Shown: piece after piece, positions 50,961-61,705 of the stretch
How positions within the stretch are numbered: position 1 is the first letter of the stretch
Layout of the letters: the number at the start of each line of letters is the position of its first letter
Assembly: GCF_947501425.1 (NCBI RefSeq)
Contig: NZ_CANMVN010000004.1
Span: 1 to 64,000 of the forward strand
Source of the DNA: an uncultured Psychroserpens sp.
GTDB taxonomy: Bacteria > Bacteroidota > Bacteroidia > Flavobacteriales > Flavobacteriaceae
Direction of reading: 5' to 3'
Length of the DNA: 64,000 nucleotides
Notes under the pieces: generated by a model
The model's input: only the letters and a program-made list of their open reading frames with translations
Databases searched by the model: none
What the model was told of the DNA's origin: nothing
Position numbers and translations under genes: made by a program

Positions 50961-53900
50961 ATGAAAAAGAATCACGTTTTAATTTTTATTACGCAACTCT
51001 GTATTGCCCTTACCTTTGCACAACAAGAAGCTTCCTTTTGGTATTTCGGACAAAATGCTGGTCTGCAATTTGATGCTGGAACAGGCACAGTTACTGCAGT
51101 CACTAACGGTCAACTAAATACGCTCGAAGGCTGTACATCAATTTCTGATACTAATGGAAATCTATTGTTTTACTCTGATGGTCGTACCATTTGGAACGCC
51201 AATCATATTCCAATGGCTAATGCCAGCGAATTGTTTGGTACTGGATTAAAAGGTGACGACTCAAGTACATCTTCTGGATTGATTGTTCCTAAACCGCAAG
51301 ATCCAAACTTGTATTATATTTTTACAGTGGACGAGCCTCATCATTTTAACTCTGCAGCATTTCCTGGAGAAACTGATGGAGATGGTGTTAATGATGGTCT
51401 CCAATATTCTTTAGTAGATATTACTTTAGATGGTGGTCTGGGTGATGTTGTAGATACTGAAAAAAACGTACCTCTCATTACCTATGATGAAACTAATCCA
51501 GATGAAGTTGACTATAAATGTTCTGAAAAAATCACCGCTGTAAAAGCTGACGATTGCTCATCATTTTGGGTGATTACTCACTTTGTAGATAAGTTTTATG
51601 CATTTAAAGTAGATACGAACGGTGTCAATACAACACCTGTAATTTCTACAGTTGGTCCCGAAGTACCAGTCTCTGGATATCGTAGAAATGCACTTGGTTA
51701 TATCAAAGCATCTCCTGATGGTACTAAATTAGCAGTAGCTCATTTTGGGTTTTCTACAGTAACAGCTAATGATGCAGCTGGTGGTGTCTATTTATTCGAT
51801 TTTGATAATGATACAGGAATCATTACCAACCCAGTTGAGCTATATGGTCCTCAAAATGGAGATAGTCCTTATGGTGTTGAGTTTTCCGCAGAAAACAGAA
51901 AAGTATACGCAACTGTAGGCGCAGGTATTCAAGGGAATGGTGCTAGTAGTATTTACCAATGGGATTTGGAGAGTGCAGATATTCCAGCGTCAATCCAATT
52001 GATCCATAGTTCAGGTACTCTCAGTGCTGGAGCTTTGCAATTAGGATTAGACAAACGCATCTACAGAGCTCAGGTGAGTTTTGCTAATTTTACAACTTCA
52101 GGAAATTATATTGGTGTTATTGAAAATCCAGAGGCCACAGGTGGCGCCTCAAACTATGATGAAACTGGTGTACTATTGGATATTAATGGTGGATTTCAAA
52201 ATTTAAGCCGTATCGGTTTACCACCTTTTATTCAATCTCTTTTTAATTCACAAATAGATATCATTCAAAATGGCATTAGTACAACAGACCTTAGCTTATG
52301 CGTTGGCGATTTGTACTTTTTAACAGCTGAAGAAATTCCAGGTGCTACTTATACTTGGTCAAAAGATGGTGTTGTGCTTCCCGAAAACACATTTGAATTA
52401 GGCGTAGATACTCCAGGCTTCTATGAGGTCTTTATTGAACCCAATAATGGTGAATGCCCAATTGAAGGCGAAGCTGTAGTTGGTGTTTTTGATATTCCAA
52501 CTGCAACTCAACCACAGGATATTGTAGTTTGTGATACGACAGAAACATCCGTTTTTGATCTTAGCATTCAAGATGCTGATATTCTTGACACTCAAGACCA
52601 AGCTCAGTATAGTGTTAGATATTTTGAAACACAAGATGATGCTGATGCAAATACAAATGAAATTGTTGGTGATTTTTCTAATTTTCAAAACCCACAAACC
52701 ATTTACGCACGAGTAGAAAATAACGACAACACCAACTGTTTTGCAACAACAAGCTTTACACTATCAGTTTTTGTTACACCAATAATAACTACGCTAAATG
52801 ATATTACTGTTTGTGATTCTGGGGACGATAACAATAATATGGATGGTTTTACAACAACTAATCTAAATGATTTAAATGCAGGTATTTTAGGAAATCAAGA
52901 TGAAACCTTATATACTATCTCTTATCACCCAACCCAACAGGACGCTGACGATAATACAGGTGCTTTACCATCAAATTACACAAATACAGTTGCTAATTCT
53001 GAAGAAATATTTGTAAGAATAGAAAATAGCACCAATACAGACTGCTATAGTACAGATTCATTTATTCTAACAGTGAATAATTCTCCTGAGGCTATAGATT
53101 CAACCTTAATTCAATGTGATGAAGATGGCATTCCAGAAGGCTTTACCATCTTTGATCTTAATCAGGCATTTGATGATATTACTGGAGGTGCATCAGACAG
53201 AACCATAAACTTTTATGTATCACTATCTGACCTTGAAAATGCTGAAGACGAAGTCAACGCTGATGCTTTTGAGAATTATTTTAATCCGCAAACACTTTAC
53301 GCTTTAGTTACTAATACTACAACAGGCTGTACTAATATAGCAGAATTAACTCTTGAAGTGAGTTCAACAGCTTCAAACAATACAGTTTTAGAAGTCTGTG
53401 ATGATGATGGCACCGAAGATGGTCTCTATAACTTTAATTTAAATGATGCTTTGGATGCTATTTTGTTTGGACTACCAGCTGATCTTGATGTGACGTTTTA
53501 CGAGACCTATGAAAATGCTTTAGTTGAGGATGATGCACTAGATACAAATTACACCAATACTAATCCGTATTCACAAACTATTTATGCTCGTGTTGAAAAT
53601 ATGAATGCTTGTTTTGGAATTAGCGAAATACAGCTTACCGTATTTGAACTACCTAATATTGAAATTCAGGAAGATGTGTATTACTGTCTGAATTTCTTCC
53701 CCCAGACCATTACATTAACTGGTGGATTAATTGATGATATCCCAAATAATTATTATTACGAATGGTCAACAGGCGAAGATGAATTTTCTATTGAAGTTAA
53801 CGAACCTGGTACCTATACTGTTAGAGTGACCTCAACTGATGGCTGCTTTAAAGACCGAACCATAAATGTATTACCATCAGACATTGCCAACATTACAGAA

Positions 53901-54365
53901 ATTGAAGTTACTGATGCAACATCAAATAACTCCATTAGTGTTTTTGTTACAGGAGATGGTGTTTATGAATATGCCTTAGATGATCCAAATGGACCATATC
54001 AGGAAAGCAATCTATTTGAAAATGTAAGTTTTGGTTTTCATACCGTTTACGTGCGTGATATTGAAAATGATTGTGGGACAGTAGAAGAAATTGTCTCTGT
54101 GATAGGATTTCCAAAATTCTTTACGCCAAATGGTGATACCTTTAACCAGTTTTGGCAAGTGAAAGGGATTAATGCTGATTTTCAACCTAACTCGCAAATT
54201 CTGATTTTTGATCGGTTTGGAAAATTACTCTCAGAACTCGATCCACTTGGACCAGGATGGGATGGGACATTCAATGGTGCTAATATGCCTGCAAGTGATT
54301 ATTGGTTTGTAGTGATCTTAGAAGATGGACGTACAGTAAAAGGACATTTTGCCCTAAAACGCTAA
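50961..54365 (+). CDS. T9SS type B secreted protein with four modules
   Basis: An 1134-residue exported protein. I start at ATG 50961 (MKKNHVLIFITQLCIALTFAQ, signal peptide); an in-frame ATG at 50910 would add 17 unlike residues. The N-terminal part (WYFGQNAGLQFDAG, LIVPKPQDPNLYYIFTVDEP; about 24-440) is the same beta-propeller-like region as in the protein at 25588. An Ig-like segment follows (YTWSKDGVVLPENTF), then four of the roughly 90-residue modules (about 515-900), a second Ig-like part (YYEWSTGEDEFS) and the type B sorting domain (FFTPNGDTFNQFWQV, LIFDRFGKLL, GWDGTFNGANMPASDYWFVV). The ligand is unknown. Confidence 0.9.
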   Translation: MKKNHVLIFITQLCIALTFAQQEASFWYFGQNAGLQFDAGTGTVTAVTNGQLNTLEGCTSISDTNGNLLFYSDGRTIWNANHIPMANASELFGTGLKGDDSSTSSGLIVPKPQDPNLYYIFTVDEPHHFNSAAFPGETDGDGVNDGLQYSLVDITLDGGLGDVVDTEKNVPLITYDETNPDEVDYKCSEKITAVKADDCSSFWVITHFVDKFYAFKVDTNGVNTTPVISTVGPEVPVSGYRRNALGYIKASPDGTKLAVAHFGFSTVTANDAAGGVYLFDFDNDTGIITNPVELYGPQNGDSPYGVEFSAENRKVYATVGAGIQGNGASSIYQWDLESADIPASIQLIHSSGTLSAGALQLGLDKRIYRAQVSFANFTTSGNYIGVIENPEATGGASNYDETGVLLDINGGFQNLSRIGLPPFIQSLFNSQIDIIQNGISTTDLSLCVGDLYFLTAEEIPGATYTWSKDGVVLPENTFELGVDTPGFYEVFIEPNNGECPIEGEAVVGVFDIPTATQPQDIVVCDTTETSVFDLSIQDADILDTQDQAQYSVRYFETQDDADANTNEIVGDFSNFQNPQTIYARVENNDNTNCFATTSFTLSVFVTPIITTLNDITVCDSGDDNNNMDGFTTTNLNDLNAGILGNQDETLYTISYHPTQQDADDNTGALPSNYTNTVANSEEIFVRIENSTNTDCYSTDSFILTVNNSPEAIDSTLIQCDEDGIPEGFTIFDLNQAFDDITGGASDRTINFYVSLSDLENAEDEVNADAFENYFNPQTLYALVTNTTTGCTNIAELTLEVSSTASNNTVLEVCDDDGTEDGLYNFNLNDALDAILFGLPADLDVTFYETYENALVEDDALDTNYTNTNPYSQTIYARVENMNACFGISEIQLTVFELPNIEIQEDVYYCLNFFPQTITLTGGLIDDIPNNYYYEWSTGEDEFSIEVNEPGTYTVRVTSTDGCFKDRTINVLPSDIANITEIEVTDATSNNSISVFVTGDGVYEYALDDPNGPYQESNLFENVSFGFHTVYVRDIENDCGTVEEIVSVIGFPKFFTPNGDTFNQFWQVKGINADFQPNSQILIFDRFGKLLSELDPLGPGWDGTFNGANMPASDYWFVVILEDGRTVKGHFALKR

Positions 54366-54399
54366 AAATCATGTAAATTGTTATTCTAAAGTTCGTTAA

Positions 54400-56241
54400 A
54401 TGAGGTTTTTGAAATCCATAATGGTTATAGCATCTATTGTTTTTACAATATCCTCATCTGCACAAGACATCAATTTATTCGAACAGTACAACGGTCGATA
54501 TGATTATATAGCCATAGGCAATACACTTAATCCTTTTGAAAACAATCTTGATTTTAGCTTTTGTTTTCCATTAGAATCATCAAGTGCTACATTAAACTTA
54601 TCGTCCTCAGCTACAATTGTTTCTGCATATTTGTATTGGGCTGGTTCTGGAACAGGTGATGCTAATGTCACACTTAATGGTCTCCCAATTGATGCTGAAG
54701 ACATATACACTGTTGATTATACAGAACCTTTTAGTGAAACGCTTACCTATTTTTCTTGTTATGCAAATATTACCGATATGATAATTTCCGAAGGTAATAT
54801 TTCTTACGAACTCGCCGATCTTGATATTACAGAAGCACTAACTAATACACCAGGATATTGCAGTAATCGAACAAATTTTGCAGGTTGGAGTATCTACATC
54901 ATTTATGAAGATGACAGCCTTCCTCTTAATCAATTGAACCTGTATCAAGGTCTTGAGATCATCAACAGAAATAATCAGGAAAAAACCATTGTAATTGATA
55001 ACCTGAATGTCATCGATAATGAAGGCGCAAAAATTGGTTTTTTAGCTTGGGAAGGTGATAATAGTTTAAATTTTGGAGAAAGTCTATCTATTAATGATAA
55101 TGTGCTTTCTAATCCACCGTTAAATTTAAGTGATAATGCTTTTAACGGAACCAACAGCTTTACAAATTCCAACACATTTTATAATGCTGATCTGGATGTT
55201 TATAATATTCAGGATAATATAAATATTGGTGACACCAATGCGACCATAAAATTAACAACAGGTGATTTTGATGAATTTGGCGTTTTTAGAGCAGATCTTA
55301 TTATTATCAATAATATAGTTACCGTACTCAATAGCCAGTTACCTGATGCAACGATTGCTCTGGATAATTATGTTGTTAATTGTGGTGATAGAACTATTGT
55401 GATTGATTTTACAGTGTTTAATACTAATAGTACTGATTCATTACCTGCCAACACACCAATTGCATGCTATGCAGATGGTGTAAACATTGGTCAAACCCAA
55501 ACAGAGAATGAGATTCCCATTGGAGGCTCTGAGAGTGGTTCTATAACCTTGATGCTTCCTGATAGTGTTGATGATATATTCTTACTAACTCTGTCTGTTG
55601 ACGATGACGGAACAGGCAATGGCATTGTCACCGAGATCAATGAGAACAACAATATAGATGATGCACTCGTTGAACTTTTAGTTGTACCACCTATTCAAAC
55701 TTTACCTGATCAAATAGCCTGTAATGAAGGGTTTAATAGTGGATCTTTCAATTTGGTTGAATTGATTTCTGAAATTCTAATTACTGAAGAAGAGATCAAA
55801 TTTTTTGAATCTTTAGAAGATCTTGAGGCTAACACCAATGATATTATAAATCCTGAAAATTTTTCTAATACATCCAATCCCCAAACCATCTATGTGAGAG
55901 TCAATAATCCACCATGCTACGAAGCTTATAGTTTTGAAGTTTCGGTAGAAAATTGTCCGCCTTATGTTCCTCAAGGTTTTTCACCAAATGATGATGGAGT
56001 AAACGATTGGTTTAACATACAAGGCTTGTATGATATTTTTGAACAGCATGAACTGAAAATTTTCAATCGTTATGGCACTTTGATCTTTGAAGGTGATAAT
56101 GATAAAAAATGGTATGGACTTATCAATAGAGGATTGAATAACCATGGAAAGTTAGTACCTGTAGGCACATACTTCTACGTGCTTAATCCTAACGACACCA
56201 ATTATCAACCTGTAGTAGGTTGGGTATATGTGAATTATTAA
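54400..56241 (+). CDS. T9SS type B secreted protein with CARDB-like domain
   Basis: A 613-residue exported protein. The signal peptide is MRFLKSIMVIASIVFTISSSAQ. The first 300 residues (YDYIAIGNTLNPFENN, VSAYLYWAGSG, GWSIYIIYEDDSLPLNQLNLYQG) resemble the DUF3344-like adhesin N-terminal region. A CARDB-like domain follows (about 310-430; VNCGDRTIVIDFTVFN), then one copy of the 90-residue module and a type B sorting domain (GFSPNDDGVNDWFNI, LKIFNRYGTLIF). The last gene upstream ends only 34 bases away, so the two T9SS genes are probably co-transcribed. Confidence 0.87.
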   Translation: MRFLKSIMVIASIVFTISSSAQDINLFEQYNGRYDYIAIGNTLNPFENNLDFSFCFPLESSSATLNLSSSATIVSAYLYWAGSGTGDANVTLNGLPIDAEDIYTVDYTEPFSETLTYFSCYANITDMIISEGNISYELADLDITEALTNTPGYCSNRTNFAGWSIYIIYEDDSLPLNQLNLYQGLEIINRNNQEKTIVIDNLNVIDNEGAKIGFLAWEGDNSLNFGESLSINDNVLSNPPLNLSDNAFNGTNSFTNSNTFYNADLDVYNIQDNINIGDTNATIKLTTGDFDEFGVFRADLIIINNIVTVLNSQLPDATIALDNYVVNCGDRTIVIDFTVFNTNSTDSLPANTPIACYADGVNIGQTQTENEIPIGGSESGSITLMLPDSVDDIFLLTLSVDDDGTGNGIVTEINENNNIDDALVELLVVPPIQTLPDQIACNEGFNSGSFNLVELISEILITEEEIKFFESLEDLEANTNDIINPENFSNTSNPQTIYVRVNNPPCYEAYSFEVSVENCPPYVPQGFSPNDDGVNDWFNIQGLYDIFEQHELKIFNRYGTLIFEGDNDKKWYGLINRGLNNHGKLVPVGTYFYVLNPNDTNYQPVVGWVYVNY

Positions 56242-56263
56242 ACCTTTTAACTCCTAACCTCAA

Positions 56264-56566
56264 ATGAGAGAATTATGTTTTAAAATCAAGCTACAGGAAG
56301 AAATAGCTCCAATTAAAGAAGACATTCTAATTGATGAAATAATTGATTTTGCACTACAGAATAAGGTTTCCGTAGGAGGCAATTTCAATAGTGGTTTTTG
56401 CTTTTGTGTAGATCATAATAACGTGTTACCTAAAAAATTAAAAACAGAGAGTATTAGATTTTTTAGGGATAAATTCACAAAGCAAATCAGTGAAATAAAA
56501 TTTAAGATTTTCAATGAAAGTGTAAATATGTTCACCACAACTGAAATTATAAAAATAGATTATTAG
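56264..56566 (+). CDS. Small YggL-like (DUF469) hypothetical protein
   Basis: A 100-residue cytoplasmic protein with no signal peptide, starting MRELCFKIKLQEEIAPIKE. The order of segments (a helix in ILIDEIIDFALQNKVSVGG, then GNFNSGFCFCVDH) faintly resembles the YggL/DUF469 family of ribosome-associated proteins, but the match is weak. It lies 22 bases after the T9SS gene in the same direction. No function is claimed. Confidence 0.5.
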   Translation: MRELCFKIKLQEEIAPIKEDILIDEIIDFALQNKVSVGGNFNSGFCFCVDHNNVLPKKLKTESIRFFRDKFTKQISEIKFKIFNESVNMFTTTEIIKIDY

Positions 56567-56684
56567 TCTGCTCTGTCAATTGTCAAATAAAAATACACTT
56601 AACTCTCAAAAACTATCATTATATCTAAAATTGATAGAGCATACGGATTAAATGTTAAAATTTAATGTATTTCATCGTGTTTTT

Positions 56685-56715
56685 TTGTATTTCGTCTTAA
56701 TTACACCTATTTTTC
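56685..56715 (+). promoter_or_regulatory. Promoter of the 1614-residue T9SS gene
   Basis: TTTG (56685-56688) and TATTTTTC (56708-56715) are 19 bases apart; the second has one mismatch to TAnnTTTG. The leader would be about 70 bases and holds the shared leader motif. Confidence 0.5.
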
Positions 56716-56745
56716 CACCCAATAGGATATCAATATCACATGTGC

Positions 56746-56785
56746 CCCAAACTAACCACTATTGATGCCATAAACTTAACCGCTT
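56746..56785 (+). promoter_or_regulatory. Leader motif shared with the T9SS gene at 1061
   Basis: CCCAAACTAA (56746-56755) and TTAACCGCTT (56776-56785) repeat in order the two decamers seen before the start at 1061. Here 20 bases separate them, against three bases there. Confidence 0.5.
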
Positions 56786-56789
56786 GCAA

Positions 56790-59700
56790 ATGACGTTTAT
56801 TAAAAAATCCCTCCACATATTCGCATGTCTACTATGCTGCATTGTTAGTGCACAACAAATTAGTATCAATAACTCGTTTACAGAGCAAGAACTCATAGAA
56901 AACAATCTTATTCAAGGCTGTGTAGAAACCTCTAATATTCAATCTCAAGTTAATGGTCAGGTTAACGGCTTTAACAGCTTTGCCTATTTTGAGCGTGCTG
57001 GATCAAATTTTCCTTTTGAAAACGGTATTATGCTATCAACAGGTAATGCAACTTCTGGAGGAAATACAGTAAACACTGCTATATTAAATGAAGGACAACC
57101 TAATTGGACAACAGATCCGGATCTGGAGACTGCATTGGGAATTTCAGGTACTTTAAATGCAACATCTATAGAATTTGATTTTGTTTCAGTTGCCAATCAA
57201 ATACAGTTTAATTACATTTTAGCTTCCGAAGAATACTTCGGAAATTTCCCATGTCAGTATTCTGATGGCTTCGCTTTTCTAATCAAAGAGGCTGGTACAA
57301 ATGATCCTTATGTCAACATAGCTGTAATTCCAGGAACCTCAACTCCTGTAAATACAAATACTATTCACGACGAGATTGTTGGATTTTGTGATGCTTCAAA
57401 TGGACAATTCTTTGATGGTTATAATTTAGGAGATACCAATTATAATGGTCGTACTACAGTAATGACTGCCAGCACAAGCATACAACCTAATGTACAATAT
57501 CATATAAAGTTAATTATAGCTGATCAAACTGATAGAAATTATGACTCTGCCGTATTTATTGAAGGTAACAGTTTCAACTCTACCGTTGATCTTGGTGCAG
57601 ATATTCAGACCTGTGCAGATGTTGTTAGTCTAGATGGAAATATTGACAATCCACTTGCTACATATTCATGGTTTCTAAACAATAACGAAATTCCTGGTGA
57701 AGTACAACCAACACTCGATGTAACTCAATCTGGTGAATATCATGTAGCAATTGAAATTCCCTTAGCAGGTTCTACCTGTCTTATAGAAGATACTGTCAAC
57801 GTTACCTTAAGTTCTACACAATCTGCAGGTTCAATTTCCAATTATGAACTTTGTGATGATGCTAGTGCAGATAACATTGAAACTTTTGATCTTTCAACTA
57901 AAGACACCGAAGTTTTAGCTGCAGTTCCAGCATCAACGTATTCAATATCTTATCATTTAACAGCTAATGATGCTCAAAATGGATTAAATGCCATTTCAGG
58001 AACATTTCAGAATACATCAAATCCACAAACCATATTTGTTAGAATTGAAGACACCACCAATGGATGTCTCGCTTTTCAAAATTTTGATCTTATTGTAAAT
58101 GCTTTACCTGTTATTACTCAACCTACAATTCTATTAACTTGTGATGACGCAACAGGTGACGGGTTTACAACAATAGATCTTTCACAAAAAGATGATGAGA
58201 TAACTAACGGGAATTTTGATTTGGCAGTGACGTATCACTATACACAAAATGATGCTGATAGTGGTACAAATGCAATTCCGTTACCTTATGTAAATACTAA
58301 CTCAACAGAAACTCTATTTGTTAATGTTACCAATATTAATACTGGTTGTTCAACTACAACCACACTTGATATAGAAGTATTGAACAATCCTGTGATAAAC
58401 ACAAATAATCATTATATCGATGCCTGTGATACGGATCATGATGGATTTGCAACTTTTGACCTCACCTCTATTGTAGATGATGTATTAGAAGGTATAACTG
58501 GTGTTAATGTAACGTTTCATGAAACACAGGAAGATGCAGATCTTGGTATAAATGCTGTAGCAAATTCAACCAACTATGCCAACACCGTCATTAATGAGCA
58601 AACACTTTATATACGAGTAGAAGACGCCAATACTGGCTGTGCCTCTACAACTCCAATAGAGATTCATACCAATCTTCTTTTAACGGCAACACACATTAGA
58701 GATTTCACTAGATGTGATGAAGATAACGATGGATATGAAGAATTTATTTTTACAAATATCTCTACGGCAATCATTAATGATGTTGAGGAAGTTATGGAAT
58801 ACAACATCGATATCGATTACTATTTAACTGAAACTGACAGGGACAATCAAATCAATCCTATTGATACATCTGTGCCTTTTGCACCAACGTCTAATCCGCA
58901 AACCATATTCATTACTTTAACGAGCCCGTCATGTCAGGAAGTCTCACAATTTGACTTGGTATTATTACCTATTATTGAATTTGAACCTATTGAAGATCAA
59001 ACCGTGTGTGATATTGATCAAGACGGATTTACACTTATTGATCTAAGTCAGTTTGATGCACTTGTAACAAACAATCAAACCTCAGAATTTACAGTCACTT
59101 ATTTTGCTTCTGAAGATGATGCAAACAACAATGTAAATCCGTTACCAACCCAATATAACAACGTTTCAAATCCTGAAACCTTTTACACAAGAATTACAGC
59201 TAATGTAAATTCCTGTTCAGATATTAACAGCTTCGAAATTGAAGTTTTACCAGCACCACTCTCTAATCAACCCACAGATATCATTATTTGTGATGATGAT
59301 CAGGATGGCGTCTTCATTGTTGATTTAGAGACTAAAATCTCTGAAGTAGTCAACGATACAACTGATAGAGCTATTACATTTCACAATACACAAAGTGATG
59401 CTGATAGCAATACAAATCCTATTTCATCTACCTCATCATACGCTGCAAATACACAAACCGTATTTGTAAGAGTTGAAAATACAATTACAGGCTGTCACTC
59501 AACAGAAAGTTTTGAGATCATAGTGAATACACTTCCAAATTTTACTGCAATTTCTAATTATAAAATTTGCGAAGATACTAGTGATGGTATTGGAGACTTT
59601 ATCTTTTCAACTAAAGATATAGAGATCTTAAATGGGCAAACAGGTAAAGAAGTATTTTACTTTTTAAACCAAACAGATGCAGATAATAATACTAATGCAA

Positions 59701-61634
59701 TAGACAAAACTACTGCTTACCAAAATATATCAAACCCACAAACCATAATTGTTAGAGTTGAAAACATTACTGATTCTGATTGTTATGATACGACTTCTTT
59801 TATCATTGAAGTAGGAACAAATCCTCTATACAATACACCAACCGATTGGTTTGTTTGTGATGACATACTGAACGACGGAAGTGAAACGTTTGATCTTAAT
59901 GATAAAATTCAGGAAATTTCAGAAGGTATAAATGATACCTTAGATGTCACATTTTACACCTCATTATCTGACGCTGAAAATTTAAACAATCCTATCCCGC
60001 TTCAGTTTAACAATACCGTAAATCCGCAGCAAATCTTTGCAGTTATTGATAATGGTACCATATGTAATTCCATTACTAGTTTTGAACTAAATGTAATTCA
60101 ATCTCCTGAAGCTAATCCAGCTTTACCAATGACAATGTGTGACGATGATTATGACGGCTTCACGGTTTTTGATATTACACAAGCAGAATTTGACATTCTA
60201 GACGTGAGACAAGATGATATTACAGTCACCTATTTTGAAACTATAGAAGATCTGGAAGCAGACACTAATGCCATTCAAAATCCTGGAGCATATACCAACA
60301 TCTCTAATCCGCAAACTGTATTCATTAAGATCAATAATACAATCTCAAACTGCTTCGTAACAGTACCATTAGAATTGAATGTCAATCTACCTCCTGCTAT
60401 CAATGATTTTGGATCATACTCTATTTGTGACAATGAAACGAATACAACAGACCTGTCAGAGATTAACTCTATATTACTTGCTGAAACTGAAAATGTATTA
60501 GTATCCTACTACATTTCTGATGCTGATGCAAGACATCAAGAAAATGCATTAGATAACGTCTATTCATATCAAACCAATAATGATACCTTGTTTGCAAGAG
60601 TTGAATTTACAACAACATTGTGTTTCGCTGTTTATCAATTCAACTTACAGGTCAATCCTTTACCTAATGCAAATCAGCCCTCAAATCTAGAAGATTGTGA
60701 TGATGACTTTGATGGCTTTTTAGTTTTTGATCTCTCACAACAAAACACACAAATTTTAGGTGGTCAGAACCCTAATATCTTTACAGTGTCTTATTACACA
60801 GATGACATTTTAGCCGAAGAAGGCGTAGGTGATTTAGGAAACACATATGAAGCCATATCAAACGAAATCATTTATGCTCGTGTGGAGAACACCACAACAG
60901 GATGCTATAGCATTACACAGTTTGAAACCATTGTACACCCAAAACCAGTTGTTGATATTAATGATCAGTTTATTTGTTTAGATAATTTACCACATCTAGT
61001 ATCAGCAAATACAAATAATATAGGAGACACCTATTTATGGTCTACAAATGAAACTACTCCTGAGATTGAAATAACTGAAATTGGCACCTATTCGGTTACA
61101 GTAACTTCACCATTTGGTTGCGCAACAACCAGAGTATTTACAATTTCAGAATCTGAAGCTGCTACAATAGAAATTACAGAAACGGTTGACTTTTCCGATC
61201 CTAATAATATTACGGTTACTGTTAGTGGTATAGGAAATTACCTCTATCAGTTAGATGATAATCCACCACAGGATAATGGTTTCTTTCAAAATGTAAGTCT
61301 TGGTTACCACACCATCACTATTATCGATCTTAATGGTTGTGCAGAAGTATCTAAAGAAATCGTTGTTATTGATGCACCAAAATTTTTCACACCTAATAAT
61401 GATGGGTATTTCGATACATGGCATATTACAGGTGTGGAGACCTTAACCGGAACTGTAGTATATATTTATGATCGCTATGGAAAACTACTTAAAACATTAG
61501 ATTCTGACGATAAAGGTTGGGATGGTTTTTATAACGGAAACCTAATGCCTGCCAATGATTATTGGTTTGTTGCCGATGTTAAAAAAGATAACATCGCATT
61601 TCAGGTCAAAGGTCATTTTACTTTGCGACTATAA
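56790..61634 (+). CDS. Giant T9SS type B protein with choice-of-anchor L domain and 11 modules
   Basis: A 1614-residue exported protein. The signal peptide is MTFIKKSLHIFACLLCCIVSAQQ. An N-terminal choice-of-anchor L domain follows (about 25-270; LIENNLIQGCVETSNIQSQV, GIMLSTGNAT, ASEEYFGNFPCQYSDGFAFLI). An Ig-like segment (YSWFLNNNEIPGEVQP) comes next. Eleven modules of about 90 residues then fill about 350-1390, each around CDDxxDGFxxFDL and SNPQTIFVRVEN. An Ig-like part (YLWSTNETTPEIEI) and the type B sorting domain (FFTPNNDGYFDTWHI, VYIYDRYGKLL, GWDGFYNGNLMPANDYWFV) end it. ATG 56790 is used; TTG 56784 falls in the shared leader motif. Confidence 0.92.
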   Translation: MTFIKKSLHIFACLLCCIVSAQQISINNSFTEQELIENNLIQGCVETSNIQSQVNGQVNGFNSFAYFERAGSNFPFENGIMLSTGNATSGGNTVNTAILNEGQPNWTTDPDLETALGISGTLNATSIEFDFVSVANQIQFNYILASEEYFGNFPCQYSDGFAFLIKEAGTNDPYVNIAVIPGTSTPVNTNTIHDEIVGFCDASNGQFFDGYNLGDTNYNGRTTVMTASTSIQPNVQYHIKLIIADQTDRNYDSAVFIEGNSFNSTVDLGADIQTCADVVSLDGNIDNPLATYSWFLNNNEIPGEVQPTLDVTQSGEYHVAIEIPLAGSTCLIEDTVNVTLSSTQSAGSISNYELCDDASADNIETFDLSTKDTEVLAAVPASTYSISYHLTANDAQNGLNAISGTFQNTSNPQTIFVRIEDTTNGCLAFQNFDLIVNALPVITQPTILLTCDDATGDGFTTIDLSQKDDEITNGNFDLAVTYHYTQNDADSGTNAIPLPYVNTNSTETLFVNVTNINTGCSTTTTLDIEVLNNPVINTNNHYIDACDTDHDGFATFDLTSIVDDVLEGITGVNVTFHETQEDADLGINAVANSTNYANTVINEQTLYIRVEDANTGCASTTPIEIHTNLLLTATHIRDFTRCDEDNDGYEEFIFTNISTAIINDVEEVMEYNIDIDYYLTETDRDNQINPIDTSVPFAPTSNPQTIFITLTSPSCQEVSQFDLVLLPIIEFEPIEDQTVCDIDQDGFTLIDLSQFDALVTNNQTSEFTVTYFASEDDANNNVNPLPTQYNNVSNPETFYTRITANVNSCSDINSFEIEVLPAPLSNQPTDIIICDDDQDGVFIVDLETKISEVVNDTTDRAITFHNTQSDADSNTNPISSTSSYAANTQTVFVRVENTITGCHSTESFEIIVNTLPNFTAISNYKICEDTSDGIGDFIFSTKDIEILNGQTGKEVFYFLNQTDADNNTNAIDKTTAYQNISNPQTIIVRVENITDSDCYDTTSFIIEVGTNPLYNTPTDWFVCDDILNDGSETFDLNDKIQEISEGINDTLDVTFYTSLSDAENLNNPIPLQFNNTVNPQQIFAVIDNGTICNSITSFELNVIQSPEANPALPMTMCDDDYDGFTVFDITQAEFDILDVRQDDITVTYFETIEDLEADTNAIQNPGAYTNISNPQTVFIKINNTISNCFVTVPLELNVNLPPAINDFGSYSICDNETNTTDLSEINSILLAETENVLVSYYISDADARHQENALDNVYSYQTNNDTLFARVEFTTTLCFAVYQFNLQVNPLPNANQPSNLEDCDDDFDGFLVFDLSQQNTQILGGQNPNIFTVSYYTDDILAEEGVGDLGNTYEAISNEIIYARVENTTTGCYSITQFETIVHPKPVVDINDQFICLDNLPHLVSANTNNIGDTYLWSTNETTPEIEITEIGTYSVTVTSPFGCATTRVFTISESEAATIEITETVDFSDPNNITVTVSGIGNYLYQLDDNPPQDNGFFQNVSLGYHTITIIDLNGCAEVSKEIVVIDAPKFFTPNNDGYFDTWHITGVETLTGTVVYIYDRYGKLLKTLDSDDKGWDGFYNGNLMPANDYWFVADVKKDNIAFQVKGHFTLRL
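57835..60950 (+). repeat. Eleven tandem modules of about 90 residues
   Basis: Modules begin near LCDDASAD, TCDDATGD, ACDTDHDG, RCDEDNDG, VCDIDQDG, ICDDDQDG, ICEDTSDG, VCDDILND, MCDDDYDG, ICDNETN and DCDDDFDG. They share a DGFxxFDL strand, a TxxDAxxxxNxI stretch and a NPQTIFVRVEN core. DNA identity between copies is low, so they are old duplications. Edges are approximate. Confidence 0.85.
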
Positions 61635-61679
61635 AAGTAATCTTAACACTTTTTAAGGTTTAACAACAGCATCTATACG

Positions 61680-61687
61680 TATCTTTG
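61680..61687 (+). promoter_or_regulatory. -7 box of the last T9SS gene
   Basis: TATCTTTG matches TAnnTTTG exactly, 18 bases before the ATG at 61706. Confidence 0.6.
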
Positions 61688-61705
61688 CAATCGGAAAAAT
61701 TGCAA